Positions 43,209-52,166 are shown, numbered from the stretch's first letter. The stretch is 64,000 nt of DNA from Chloroflexota bacterium (GCA_005881275.1 VBEF01000042.1:29162-93161); one strand, 5' to 3'. Notes: generated by a model not told the origin, from the sequence alone. Program-made: numbers and translations.

Positions 43209-43406
43209 CGTGCGCGTGCGCGCGACAAAGACAGTCGTCGCGACCGCGGCGGCGATGACCGCGAGGGAGACGAAAAACGTCAGGCGCTCGCGCCTGCGAC
43301 GACGCCTGGCGCGGGACCGCGAGGTCCCCGATTCCGGGACGTAGGCTGCGACGGTAGGAACCCCCTGTTGAGTTGTCGCGGAAATTCTAGCGGTCTGGGC
43401 CGCTAA

Positions 43407-44582
43407 CTAAGCGGGTGCGTGCTCTGGCGCGTAAACAGGCGCTGGCGGCATCGCGGGCACAGGCGACGTGGTTGGCTCATGCAGCCCTATCGCGAGCTGG
43501 TCGCTGGCCGCCTCCATGGTTTGGAGCGCGGTCGCCGCGTCCTTCTGGTTCATGAAGACCGGCTGGCCGTAGTCGTAGATGCGGTACGCCTTCCACTTCG
43601 CCGAGACGAGCTGCGTGCCGTAGAACGTGTAGGTTCCAATCACCCCTTCGCGCGTTTCCTCCGACCACATCTGGTCGAACACGAAGTTGCCGTGTGCGTA
43701 GGTGATCAGCTTCCCGTGATAGACCTCGATCCCCTGATACCAGTGCGGGTGGTTGCCGATCACGATGTCGGCGCCCCAGTCGATCGCGGCGTGACCCATG
43801 CCGACCGGGTCGTCCGGCGTCGGCACGTGCGGGTCGGCCATCGGCTGGCGCTCGTACTCCTTGCCCCAGTGAAACTGGACGACCACGATGTCGGCCTGCT
43901 CACGGGCCCGCGCGATGCTCTGGCGCACGGCTTCCTTGTCGATAGCCCGGCCAACTCCGTTGAAACCGATGAATCCGAACTTGATCCCGCGCACGTCGAG
44001 AACCGCGATCGGTCCGAGTCCCGATGTCTTGATGCCGTGGTCGTTCAACAGCTTGTCGGTGGCGGTGATGCCCTCCGCCCCGTAGTTGGAGAGATGGTTG
44101 TTCGCGAGGTTGGCGACCTTGGCGCCCATCATCGTGAGCCCGTTGATGAACCGCGCGTCGCCGCAAAACGTGAACGTCGCGGTCGCCACGACCGGACATC
44201 CTGCGAACAACGGCGTCTCGAGATTGATGTATGTGATGTCGGCGTTCTTCGTGTAATCGGCGGTCGGCCGGAACGGCCACAGGAAGTCGTGGCGGCTGGT
44301 CGCGAAGTAGTTCACGCCCCGCGCCGGGATCACATCGCCCGTGACGAGGAGCGTGCGGATCCGGCTCGGGTCGCTGGGCACGACGTAAGTGGGATGGAAC
44401 AGGCTCTGCAGGCTCAGGACGGGAAGGCGACCGGTGCGGTCGGAAAACGATGGCTGGTCGAAGAAGTCGGGCGCGGCCACGAGGACGCGCGAGCTGGAGG
44501 CGTTGTGGCCGGCGGTTATGGGCGCCGAGGGATTGTTGCAGGCAACCAGGGCGAACAGGGCAACCACGACCGCAGGTCTCAC
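43407..44582 (-). CDS. CapA/YwtB-type metallophosphoesterase-fold lipoprotein
   Basis: A 391-residue lipoprotein (lipobox ALVAC, Cys15) with the CapA domain: VTGDVIPARG, INLETPLF, VANLANNHLSNYG, VVQFHWGKEYERQP and VIGNHPHWYQGIEVYHGK. CapA proteins take part in poly-gamma-glutamate or capsule formation or tether polymers at the surface; the exact reaction is uncertain. A Pro-rich tail ends the protein. GTG start in GTGA overlap with the gene before it. A short inverted repeat TAGCGG/CCGCTA (43388-43405) lies just past its stop. Confidence 0.85.
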   Translation of the reverse strand: MRPAVVVALFALVACNNPSAPITAGHNASSSRVLVAAPDFFDQPSFSDRTGRLPVLSLQSLFHPTYVVPSDPSRIRTLLVTGDVIPARGVNYFATSRHDFLWPFRPTADYTKNADITYINLETPLFAGCPVVATATFTFCGDARFINGLTMMGAKVANLANNHLSNYGAEGITATDKLLNDHGIKTSGLGPIAVLDVRGIKFGFIGFNGVGRAIDKEAVRQSIARAREQADIVVVQFHWGKEYERQPMADPHVPTPDDPVGMGHAAIDWGADIVIGNHPHWYQGIEVYHGKLITYAHGNFVFDQMWSEETREGVIGTYTFYGTQLVSAKWKAYRIYDYGQPVFMNQKDAATALQTMEAASDQLAIGLHEPTTSPVPAMPPAPVYAPEHAPA

Positions 44583-44896
44583 CTGACGGGCAATTGTGCC
44601 AGCAGATCCTCGATGGCGATCAGCCGCGCGACATAAGACCGGACCGGTTCGCCCAGCTCGCCCGCGGCTCGAAACACGCGCTCGTTGCCCTCCACGCGCC
44701 GGGTCTCGAGCATCGTGGACAGGTTGCGGTCGAGCGACCCCTGGCGGAGGGCAACCTCGACCACGCTGCCGATCCAGGACGCGTACAGCGCCACCTCCTG
44801 CTCCCGCGTGTCAGAGCCTTCCAAGGGTGCCGCCGAGTGAATGTGCTGGTCCCAGAGCCTGCGCAGGCGAAGGAGCTCCTCGGAGGCTCCTGTCAC
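44579..44896 (-). CDS. Hypothetical 105-aa helical protein
   Basis: A 105-residue all-helical cytoplasmic protein, no cysteine, no membrane segment (SEELLRLRRLWDQHIHSA, SYVARLIAIEDLLAQL). It is locked between two genes by GTGA overlaps at both ends, which supports real translation. No family recognised. The GTG start is fixed by the overlap with the isocitrate dehydrogenase-like stop. Confidence 0.65.
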   Translation of the reverse strand: MTGASEELLRLRRLWDQHIHSAAPLEGSDTREQEVALYASWIGSVVEVALRQGSLDRNLSTMLETRRVEGNERVFRAAGELGEPVRSYVARLIAIEDLLAQLPVR

Positions 44897-45984
44897 ACCG
44901 CAGCTTTCAGCTGGGCGATCACCGCATCGGCGACCTGGCTCGTTCCCACGGCGGTGGGGTCGTCGCGCTTCTCCTTGAGGTCATAGGTCACGTTTTCACC
45001 CAGCGCGATCACGTTGGCGATCGCCTTCTCCAGCGCGTCGGCCGCGGCCACCTCCTCGAGGTAGCGCAGCATCAAGACTCCCGACAGCATCACCGCCATC
45101 GGGTTGACCCTGTTCTGACCCGCGTACTTCGGCGCGCTGCCGTGCGTGGCCTCGAACACCGCTCCGTTGGTGCCGATGTTGGCGCCCGGAGCCAGCCCAA
45201 GGCCTCCGATCATGCCCGCACCGAGGTCCGAGATGATGTCGCCGTAGAGGTTCGGACAGCACAGCACGTCGTACTCCTTGGGCCGCAGGACGAGCTGCAT
45301 GCACATGTTGTCGACGATGCGGTCCTCGAACTCGATGTCGCTGTTGCGCGAGGCGACCTGTCGCGCGACGGAGAGGAACAGGCCGTCGGTGAACTTCATG
45401 ATGTTCGCCTTGTGCACGGCGGTCACCTTGCGCCGGCCGTTCTTGCGCGCGTAGTCGAAGGCGAACTGCACGATTCGCTCCGATCCGCTGACAGAGATCG
45501 GCTTGATCGAAAGGCCGCTGTCGGGGCGGATCTTTTTCTTGAGCAGACCTGAAATCTCATCGATGAGGTGCTGCGCGTCCGGCGTGCCCTTCTCGAACTC
45601 GATCCCGGCGTAGATGTCCTCGGTGTTCTCGCGGACGATGATGAAGTCGAGGTCGTCGCGCAGGTTTCGCGCGCCTTTGTAGGCCTTGACCGGCCGGACG
45701 AGCGCGTAGAGGTCAAGAGCCTGGCGAAGCGCGACATTGACGCTGCGAAATCCGCTGCCCACGGGCGTGGTGATGGGGCCTTTGAGCGCCACCTTGTTCC
45801 TCCGAATCGATTCCAGGACGGGGTCGGGCAGCGGGGTCCCAAACTCGGCGATGGCGGCCTCACCCGCCTGCTGGATGTCCCAGTCGAACTCGACACCAGT
45901 GGCTTCGAGCACGCGCGCTGACGCCTGGCAGATCTCAGGACCAACGCCGTCCCCCGGGATCAGCGTTACTGCGTGCCTACTCAA
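44893..45984 (-). CDS. Isocitrate/isopropylmalate dehydrogenase family, probably NAD-dependent isocitrate dehydrogenase
   Basis: A 363-residue beta-decarboxylating dehydrogenase: LIPGDGVGPEI, FIIVRENTEDIYAGIEF, HKANIMKFTDGLF, CPNLYGDIISDLGAGMIGG and GTNGAVFEATHGSAPKYAG. The NTEDIYAG segment and the homo-oligomeric length match NAD-type isocitrate dehydrogenase rather than LeuB, whose loop differs. It would supply 2-oxoglutarate in the TCA cycle. Start ATG 45984. Confidence 0.85.
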   Translation of the reverse strand: MSRHAVTLIPGDGVGPEICQASARVLEATGVEFDWDIQQAGEAAIAEFGTPLPDPVLESIRRNKVALKGPITTPVGSGFRSVNVALRQALDLYALVRPVKAYKGARNLRDDLDFIIVRENTEDIYAGIEFEKGTPDAQHLIDEISGLLKKKIRPDSGLSIKPISVSGSERIVQFAFDYARKNGRRKVTAVHKANIMKFTDGLFLSVARQVASRNSDIEFEDRIVDNMCMQLVLRPKEYDVLCCPNLYGDIISDLGAGMIGGLGLAPGANIGTNGAVFEATHGSAPKYAGQNRVNPMAVMLSGVLMLRYLEEVAAADALEKAIANVIALGENVTYDLKEKRDDPTAVGTSQVADAVIAQLKAAV

Positions 45985-46011
45985 TCCGTTGGACTGGCAG
46001 TGAGGGCGCCT

Positions 46012-46257
46012 CTACCGGTTTTTGAAGTAGTCGGCGTTGATCTGGATGAAGTTGCGCCACTGCTCTGGCACTTCGTCCTCAGGAAAGATGGCATCGACCG
46101 GACACGGGTCGACGCATGCGCCGCAGTCGATGCACTCGTCAGGGTCGATGAAATACATGTTCGCCGCGTCGTCTGAGTGGATGCAGTCGACCGGGCAGAC
46201 CTCCACGCATGAGGCGTCTTTGACGTCTATGCAGGGCTGGACGATGACGTATGCCAC
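46012..46257 (-). CDS. fdxA: 7Fe ferredoxin
   Basis: An 81-residue electron carrier. CxDVKDASCVEVCPVDC gives the 3Fe-4S site pattern and CIDCGACVDPCPVDAI the 4Fe-4S site, with a C-terminal extension typical of actinobacterial seven-iron ferredoxins. GTG 46257 opens AYVIVQPC directly; an ATG at 46275 would add six residues not seen in the family. It lies just upstream of the dehydrogenase gene, so cotranscription is likely. Confidence 0.92.
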   Translation of the reverse strand: MAYVIVQPCIDVKDASCVEVCPVDCIHSDDAANMYFIDPDECIDCGACVDPCPVDAIFPEDEVPEQWRNFIQINADYFKNR

Positions 46258-46285
46258 GTGCCGCAAGGGTACCATGCACCGTTAA

Positions 46286-48349
46286 ATGCCCGAATCCGAA
46301 TCGAAGCCCAAGCTGATTGAACTCATCGGACCTGGTACAGGCCAGGGCTGGAAGGCCGTTCTGCGAAACGGCAAGCCCGCCGTGGTGCACGAGATCCCGG
46401 TTCCGCCCGCCGAGGCGACTGCCGCCGTACCGCGGCTTCAGCGCCTGTTTGAGCACCGCCATCCTGCCCTCTCGCCCGTGCTCGCGTGGGGCACCGACCA
46501 GAACGGTGTCTGGGTCGCGGTGGAACCGAACGAGGGCACGCCGCTCAGCTCGATCCTCGCCCGCGGACCGCTGACCCCACCCGCGGCAGCCGCTCTTGGA
46601 GCCGCCGTGCTCTCGGGCGTGGCCGCCCTGCACGAGGCGGGCATCGCGATGGGGGGCTTCGGGGCGACCGCGGTCCGAGTCACCAACAATGGCGAGGTCC
46701 GGCTTGCCGGCCACCCGGCGGCGGCGGTGCGAGCCGCTCCGTCGCAGAGCGACCTCCGCGCTGACGTCCGCTCCTGCGGCATGGCTGTCTGCGCCGCCTT
46801 CGGGGTGGACCCCGCGGGGGCACCTGCCCCGGCGAACATCTCCCCCGGCCTGGTGGTCACGATGCGATCCATGGCGAGCGGCGCGATGGGCCCGTCCGCC
46901 GATCGCGCGCAGGGCGCCTTGAGAGAGATGGCTGCTGCGCTCCTTTCTCCGGATCGCGAGATGTCGGCTCAGTCCGAGCTCGCGACGAGAGCCGGCGGCC
47001 GCGAGGTCCCCCCCATCACGCCGTTCCTGCCCGCGGGCACGGTCGCGCCGCCGGCGACCCCGACGACCGCGCCGACACCGCCGGCGCAGCCGGCTGCGCC
47101 CTCGCCTGCAGCAGCGCCGGCCGCGTACATCGCCCCCCAGCGCCGAGACGAGACTCCGGCGCGCGCCCCCGCGTCCTACGACGCGCCGGACCGCCCGCTG
47201 CAGACCTATCCGTCGATGCCCGCGGTCACGTTCCCGCCGGCTCCGACTCCCACGGCGCCCACGGCCCCGGCCGCGTCGGCGCCGCCGGCCGCCGAGCCCC
47301 GGCCCAGCCCACCGCCTGTCCCCACCTGGTCGGAGGCCCCGGCACGCCCCTCCTCGCCCTTCGATTCGCCCGCCACGACCAATGCTTCGGCCCCTGAGCC
47401 TCCGGCGCCCGCGCCTGAGCCACCCCGACCCGCGCCGAGCTTCGAGCCCTTTCCGACGCCTGCACCCGCTCCCGCTCCCCCATTCGCCACCTCGCCGCCC
47501 GCCCCGCCGCCCCCCGTCGAGGCGCCCCCCGTCGAGGCTCCCGCCGCTGCTCCCGCGCAGCAGGCCTGGACCCCCCTCGAGGCGCCGGCCTGGAAGCCGG
47601 GCGAGACCGTCCCCGCCGAGCCTCTCGGTGGAGGCGTGGCCGTCGTCCAAACGCCACCAACCGCGCCGCCCGTCCCCCGGGCCCCGATCAGCGCGCCGGC
47701 GCGCAAGCCGTCCGTGGCCCGCCCGCCGTCGCGGGGAGGCCCTTCGTTCGAACGCCCGCCCTGGCTCGTGCCGGCCGCCGTGGCGGTGGTGATCGTCCTG
47801 CTGCTCGGGGGCCTGGGCGTGATCGTGCTCGCCAATCGAGGTGGCGGTTCCGTCACAGGCGGCGTGCGCACAACGCCGTCAGCCAACGCGTCGACTTCAC
47901 CCAGCAGGTCGTCGCCGAGCGCGTCTCCGACAACGAAGGGCCTTCTCGCCGTCCCGACCTATGGGCCTGCCAGCGCGGACGGGATCACGAAGGTGCAGAT
48001 CTGCACGACCGCGTCGCCATGCAACATTCCGGGCGGATCCCCGGAGACCGGCCCGGCGTGCGAGCTGACGTCCTGCAAGGTGGAGGTCGCGATCTATTTC
48101 TCCGCGGTGCAGAAATCAGTCCCGGTCGCTTACACGATGAAGTTTTTCGACCGCTGCAGCGGACAGACGATCGACCTGCCGGGAACCGCCACGACGACGC
48201 CCGCCACCGGCTACATCGTCGCGATTCCCACCGATCACCTGACCGTGAACATCCCCGGCGGAGCGAAATCTGGCGCGATGGTCGCGGCGGCCCAGAAGCC
48301 CGCGGTGGCGTATTCCGCGCCGCTGCTGGTCGGCGCTGACAGCTGCTAG
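46286..48349 (+). CDS. Receptor-like pseudokinase: degenerate kinase domain, Pro/Ala-rich linker, membrane helix, extracellular domain
   Basis: 687 residues. Residues 1-230 resemble a Ser/Thr-kinase fold in pattern (HPALSPVLAWG, LLHEAG-like ALHEAGIAMGGFGATAVRV, MRSMASGAMGPSADRAQ), but the HRD and DFG motifs and a clear Lys-Glu pair are not seen. Residues 240-490 are Pro/Ala-rich. A membrane helix lies at about 494-516 (VPAAVAVVIVLLLGGLGVIV). The outside part (517-687) has a Ser/Thr linker and a small domain with five or six cysteines (ICTTASPC, CELTSC, DRCSG). The plan resembles PknB-type receptors without catalysis. Kinase ancestry is inference. Confidence 0.65.
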   Translation: MPESESKPKLIELIGPGTGQGWKAVLRNGKPAVVHEIPVPPAEATAAVPRLQRLFEHRHPALSPVLAWGTDQNGVWVAVEPNEGTPLSSILARGPLTPPAAAALGAAVLSGVAALHEAGIAMGGFGATAVRVTNNGEVRLAGHPAAAVRAAPSQSDLRADVRSCGMAVCAAFGVDPAGAPAPANISPGLVVTMRSMASGAMGPSADRAQGALREMAAALLSPDREMSAQSELATRAGGREVPPITPFLPAGTVAPPATPTTAPTPPAQPAAPSPAAAPAAYIAPQRRDETPARAPASYDAPDRPLQTYPSMPAVTFPPAPTPTAPTAPAASAPPAAEPRPSPPPVPTWSEAPARPSSPFDSPATTNASAPEPPAPAPEPPRPAPSFEPFPTPAPAPAPPFATSPPAPPPPVEAPPVEAPAAAPAQQAWTPLEAPAWKPGETVPAEPLGGGVAVVQTPPTAPPVPRAPISAPARKPSVARPPSRGGPSFERPPWLVPAAVAVVIVLLLGGLGVIVLANRGGGSVTGGVRTTPSANASTSPSRSSPSASPTTKGLLAVPTYGPASADGITKVQICTTASPCNIPGGSPETGPACELTSCKVEVAIYFSAVQKSVPVAYTMKFFDRCSGQTIDLPGTATTTPATGYIVAIPTDHLTVNIPGGAKSGAMVAAAQKPAVAYSAPLLVGADSC

Positions 48350-49149
48350 GAGTTCTTCATCCCGTAGCGGAGAAACAGGAAATCGCCGTGCTTGCGCACG
48401 CTGAGCAGGCGGTTCCATGCGCCGCGAGCCGGTAAGAGCTCCGCGCCTGCGACCATGCCGAGACGCGGATCGCCGTCCCGGCCCGCGACCACCGGCGAGA
48501 TCGTGACGAAGGCCTCGTCGAGCATGCCCTGCTCGATCAGCTCGCCCATCACATGGGGCCCGCCCTCGGTCAGGATCACCGCGTAGCCACGCTCGCGGAG
48601 CTCAGCCACGGCCCGGCTGAGATCGATCGGTCCACTCTCCCCTATCTCGATCACGTCGCACGAGTCCGGCAGACGGTGTTTCAGCTCGCGCCCGCCCGCG
48701 GCGCTGGTGACGATGGTCGCTCCCCCGATGACCGCCGCATGCGATACCGCGATGTCGCCGGACCTCGTCAGCAGGACCAACCGGGGTCGCGGCTTGCGAC
48801 CAAGGTCGGTGCGAAGGTCGGCGAAGACCGAGCTCAGGTCGGGATAGATGTGCTCGGGCGTCCACATGTGTCCGGGTGTCGCACGCAGCGTTCCGGCGCC
48901 GAGCAGGACCGCGTCGGCAAACGCACGGAGCAGGCCCATCAAGAAACGGTCGGCCGGGTTGCGGCCGCTGATCACAGAACCCGCCGACGGTTTCGAACCC
49001 AGGCTCACGACGCCGTCGACAGACGACACGAAGTTCGAGTAGATGACGCTGTCCGCGAAGCCGAGGCGGCCGTAGATGCGCTCGAGCTCTGGCCGCATCT
49101 GGTGACGGGGCACGTCGTCCTCGAAGAGGACGTCGAAAGGTTCGATCAG
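48346..49149 (-). CDS. RibD C-terminal / dihydrofolate reductase-fold reductase
   Basis: About 267 residues of the RibD C-terminal reductase family: NFVSSVDGVVSLG, DAVLLGAGTLRA, GYAVILTEGGPHVMGELIEQG. It probably reduces a pterin or ribosylamino-pyrimidine with NADPH. Ordinary starts lie only deep within the upstream folE-like gene. The CTG at 49149, overlapping the folE-like stop as CTGA, gives a natural N-terminus (I-E-P-F-D-V-L-F) and is taken as the start by inference. Together with the FolE-like protein it suggests a pterin-related pathway. The 3' end overlaps the pseudokinase gene by 4 bases. Confidence 0.8.
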   Translation of the reverse strand: MIEPFDVLFEDDVPRHQMRPELERIYGRLGFADSVIYSNFVSSVDGVVSLGSKPSAGSVISGRNPADRFLMGLLRAFADAVLLGAGTLRATPGHMWTPEHIYPDLSSVFADLRTDLGRKPRPRLVLLTRSGDIAVSHAAVIGGATIVTSAAGGRELKHRLPDSCDVIEIGESGPIDLSRAVAELRERGYAVILTEGGPHVMGELIEQGMLDEAFVTISPVVAGRDGDPRLGMVAGAELLPARGAWNRLLSVRKHGDFLFLRYGMKNS

Positions 49150-49673
49150 TGTTCGATGCGGGGATTGACCGACTGAAGGAATTCGGTGCGCAGCTGGGGA
49201 TTGCTCTCGTAGTTGCCGCGCCAGAACGAGGTCCATGTCCTCGAGTGACCCTCACGGACGCCGCGCATCTGCGTGCACAGGTGCGTCGCGTTGAGGTGAA
49301 CTGCCACGCCGTGCGGCTTGAGCACCCGCACCAGCTCGTCTGCGATCTCTACGCCAACGCGTTCCTGCACTGTGAAGCGCCGCGCGAAAACGCGGACCAG
49401 TCGAGACAGCTTCGAGATGCCGATGATCTCTTCGTGCGGAAAGGCGGTGAGGAGCTTCGGGTCGCCTTCGTATCCGGCAGTCGACTCGAACAGGGCGCGC
49501 AGGTAGCGACTCGGGGTCGCGCGAGTGCCAGGCGTGTCGAGGTCCATGCCGAAGGCCTCGAAGATCTCTGAGGCGTAGCCCTCGAACTTCTTCCACTGGG
49601 CATCGCTCACCTTGCGCGGGCGGACCTTCTCCCAGTGCGTGGTCTCTTCGGGATCAAACGCAAGCGTTGACAT
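49146..49673 (-). CDS. folE: GTP cyclohydrolase I-like protein lacking the CEHH segment
   Basis: FolE converts GTP to dihydroneopterin triphosphate. The N-terminal part (FGMDLDTPGTRATPSRYLRA) and C-terminal part (EIIGISKLSRLVRVFARR, TVQERVGVEIADEL, HLCTQMRGVREGHS) are excellent FolE sequence, keeping the Ser-Lys, Gln-Glu and His-x-Cys residues. Between DPKLLTAFPHE and EIIGISKL about 45-50 residues are missing, including the CEHH zinc and catalytic segment. The frame is kept, so this looks like a clean internal deletion. Activity is doubtful. ATG 49673 has AGGAG 6 bases upstream. Alternatives: assembly error, or a repurposed tunnelling-fold protein. Confidence 0.75.
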   Translation of the reverse strand: MSTLAFDPEETTHWEKVRPRKVSDAQWKKFEGYASEIFEAFGMDLDTPGTRATPSRYLRALFESTAGYEGDPKLLTAFPHEEIIGISKLSRLVRVFARRFTVQERVGVEIADELVRVLKPHGVAVHLNATHLCTQMRGVREGHSRTWTSFWRGNYESNPQLRTEFLQSVNPRIEH

Positions 49674-49784
49674 GTCTGTCTCCTTCAACTCGGGAACGTG
49701 TCCGCATCAATGTACGGGGTCGGGTTACGAGCCATCTCGACCGCTTGGCCTGCCAACGACCTCGGAGTTAGAGTGTCTTGCGAT

Positions 49785-50588
49785 ATGGCGAAGGCGCTGC
49801 TGGCGGTGATGATGCCCGCCTTCAATGAAGAGCGCACGATCGAGATCATCCTTGGTCACGTCCTCGAAAGGCGTGAGGTCGGCGAGGTGATCGCGGTCGA
49901 TGACGGCTCGACGGACCGCACGTGGGAGATCCTGAGCAAGCTCGCCCGGGAGGACTCGCGTGTCCGACCCTTCAAGCAGCCGCACAACCAGGGCAAGGGG
50001 GCCGCGCTGCGCCGCGCCATCAGCGAGCTGCGCATGCCGTACGCGCTCGTCCAGGACGCGGACCTGGAGTACGACCCGCGCGACTACCCCGCGCTGCTCG
50101 AGCCGCTGTACGAAGGTCGCGCCGATGCCGTCTACGGCGTGCGCGGTTTTGCCGGCCAGACCGCCTTCAGCTTCTGGTTCGTGCTGGGCAACAAGGCTGT
50201 CACCTTTGCGACCAACATCCTTTTCGACTGCTACATCTCCGATATGGAAACGGGCTACAAGGTGCTGCGATCGGACCTTTGGCGCCGGCTGAACCTGAGC
50301 GGGAGGCGCTTTGACATCGAGCCGGACATCACGGCGCGCATCCTGCGCCTGGGCTACCGAATCCATGAGGTGCCCATCCACTACTACGCGCGGGGCCGGG
50401 CGGAGGGCAAGAAGCTCACCTGGATCGACGGGGTGCAAGCGCTGTCCACTCTGGCTCGCCTGCGCCTGATGTCGGACGGTCAGCTCTTCGGCCCGGGCGT
50501 TGACGACCGGTATCACAGCGAGCGACACGAGGAGCTCGCGCATTGGCATCCATTGATCGACAGCGCGAAGCGAGGCTCAGAGCTCTAG
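49785..50588 (+). CDS. Family 2 glycosyltransferase (dolichol-phosphate mannosyltransferase-like)
   Basis: A cytoplasmic GT-A enzyme of 267 residues: MMPAFNEERTIEIIL, IAVDDGSTDRTWEIL, NQGKGAALRRAI and the metal-binding QDADLEYDPRDYP. The C-terminal region (DMETGYKVLRSDLWRRL, RFDIEPDITARILR) matches polyprenyl-phosphate sugar synthases that charge a lipid carrier. No membrane helices. ATG 49785 preferred; the frame further upstream shows no conserved sequence. First gene of the surface-polysaccharide region. Confidence 0.88.
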   Translation: MAKALLAVMMPAFNEERTIEIILGHVLERREVGEVIAVDDGSTDRTWEILSKLAREDSRVRPFKQPHNQGKGAALRRAISELRMPYALVQDADLEYDPRDYPALLEPLYEGRADAVYGVRGFAGQTAFSFWFVLGNKAVTFATNILFDCYISDMETGYKVLRSDLWRRLNLSGRRFDIEPDITARILRLGYRIHEVPIHYYARGRAEGKKLTWIDGVQALSTLARLRLMSDGQLFGPGVDDRYHSERHEELAHWHPLIDSAKRGSEL

Positions 50589-50593
50589 GCACC

Positions 50594-50678
50594 GTCGAAC
50601 GGTCGGACGACTATGATGCTGCATCGCCGGGGCGTGCCCCCCGCGCTCCGTCCAACGGTCCCAGAACTACGATGCAGC
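50594..50678 (+). repeat. Imperfect 29-bp direct repeat before the sugar transferase gene
   Basis: Bases 50594-50622 and 50650-50678 match at about 22 of 29 positions (shared AACGGTC, ACTA and GATGC blocks), 56 bp apart start to start. They lie between the family 2 glycosyltransferase stop and the likely sugar transferase start, and the second copy covers that ATG. Regulatory repeat or a remnant of local duplication; no function is shown. Confidence 0.4.
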
Positions 50679-52123
50679 CTGTGAGCAGCGGGAATCGCCA
50701 CCGGGTCGCACCAGGCGTGAGGAGCGACTGGCGAGCCGTCGTCCCCGTCGTGGCCAGCGACGCGGTCGCATGCGTCATCGCCCTGTGGATTGCGTACTCG
50801 TTCCGCTTCCACCTCGACCCCATCCACATCCCCGGCGGCGAGATCCCGGCCCCCAATCGGTACGCGGCCGCGGCCCCTGTGGTGGCGATCCTTGTGGTCG
50901 CCGTCTTCCTCTTCATGGACGTGTATCGCGTCAGACGCGGCACGCAGTTCATCGACGAGATCTTCTCGGTCCTCCGAGCGATGGCCGTGACCACAGTGGT
51001 CGTCTTCGCCCTGATCGGCCTGTACAAGGACGGAGCATTCACTTACTCACGCCTGACCTTCGTCTACTGGGCCGTCCTGGCCACCGTCCTGGTCCTGGTT
51101 GGTCGCTACGTGCTCCGCGTCATGCGCACACGCCGGTGGGAACGTGGCGAGGGCGTCGACCGGGTCGTGGTCGTCGGGTCAGGAGTCGCGGCCGACCTCG
51201 TCCTGCAGCGCATCCGGATGTTCCCCGACTACGGCTACCAGGTCGTCGGGCTGGTGAGCAACGGTCTCAAGGAGGGTGAGGCCGTCGGCGGGGCGGGGGT
51301 CCTCGGCAACCGCGCCGCGCTGCGCCAGATCGTCGACAAAGAAAAGGTCAACCTGGTTTTCGTCGCCGAGCCCGAGCTGTCCCAGGACGAGATCCTCGAG
51401 CTGGTCGACTCGTGCCGCGATTGCGGCGTCGACTTTCGCATCGTGCCGAGCATGCTCGAGATCATGACCAGCCGGGTGAGCGCCGACCAGCTCGACGGCA
51501 TACCGCTCCTCCAGTTCCGACATGGGCTCGACGTTGACGCTGCGAAGGCAACGTCGAAGCGCGCCCTCGACGTCATCGTCTCTTTGCTCGGCATGATCGC
51601 GATCTCTCCGATCCTGGCGCTGATCGCCCTGCTCGTGAAGCTCAGCTCGCGCGGCCCGGTGTTGATCCATCAGGAACGAGCGGGCCTCGATGAGAAGCCG
51701 ATGGTCATGCACAAGTTCCGAACCATGACCGCCAACGCTGAAGCGGGGACCGGCCCGGTCTGGGCGGCCGCCGGAGACCCGCGGCGCACGCGGATCGGCA
51801 AGTTCCTCCGCCGGTTCAGCCTCGACGAGCTGCCTCAGCTCTGGAATGTCCTGGTCGGAGAGATGAGCCTTGTGGGCCCGCGACCCGAACGGCCGCAGTT
51901 CGTCTCGGAGTTCAAAGCGCGCGTGCCGCGATATGAAGACCGCCATCTCGTCCGGCCTGGGCTGACCGGGTGGGCGCAGGTCAACGACCTCCGCGGCCAG
52001 ACCTCGGTCGAGGAGAGGCTGATCTACGACCTCTACTACATCGAGAATTGGTCCCTGGCTTTTGACCTGAAGATCATCCTCATCACGCTCGTGGCCATCT
52101 TCACGCACAAGAACGCTTACTGA
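50672..52123 (+). CDS. Polyprenyl-phosphate sugar-1-phosphate transferase (WcaJ/CpsE-like)
   Basis: The priming enzyme that moves a sugar-1-phosphate from a nucleotide sugar to undecaprenyl phosphate. 483 residues: four or five N-terminal membrane helices, a Rossmann-like middle domain (VVVVGSGVAADLVLQRI), a fifth anchor (VIVSLLGMIAISPILALIAL), and the catalytic domain with MHKFRTMTANAEAG, LDELPQLWNVLVGEMSLVGP and RPGLTGWAQVN. ATG 50672 is chosen; a longer frame to 50543 overlaps the preceding gene. The sugar is unknown. Confidence 0.92.
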   Translation: MQPVSSGNRHRVAPGVRSDWRAVVPVVASDAVACVIALWIAYSFRFHLDPIHIPGGEIPAPNRYAAAAPVVAILVVAVFLFMDVYRVRRGTQFIDEIFSVLRAMAVTTVVVFALIGLYKDGAFTYSRLTFVYWAVLATVLVLVGRYVLRVMRTRRWERGEGVDRVVVVGSGVAADLVLQRIRMFPDYGYQVVGLVSNGLKEGEAVGGAGVLGNRAALRQIVDKEKVNLVFVAEPELSQDEILELVDSCRDCGVDFRIVPSMLEIMTSRVSADQLDGIPLLQFRHGLDVDAAKATSKRALDVIVSLLGMIAISPILALIALLVKLSSRGPVLIHQERAGLDEKPMVMHKFRTMTANAEAGTGPVWAAAGDPRRTRIGKFLRRFSLDELPQLWNVLVGEMSLVGPRPERPQFVSEFKARVPRYEDRHLVRPGLTGWAQVNDLRGQTSVEERLIYDLYYIENWSLAFDLKIILITLVAIFTHKNAY

Positions 52124-52166
52124 GGCTGGCACGCTGCTGACCAAACAACCATTTGCGATCACGACC

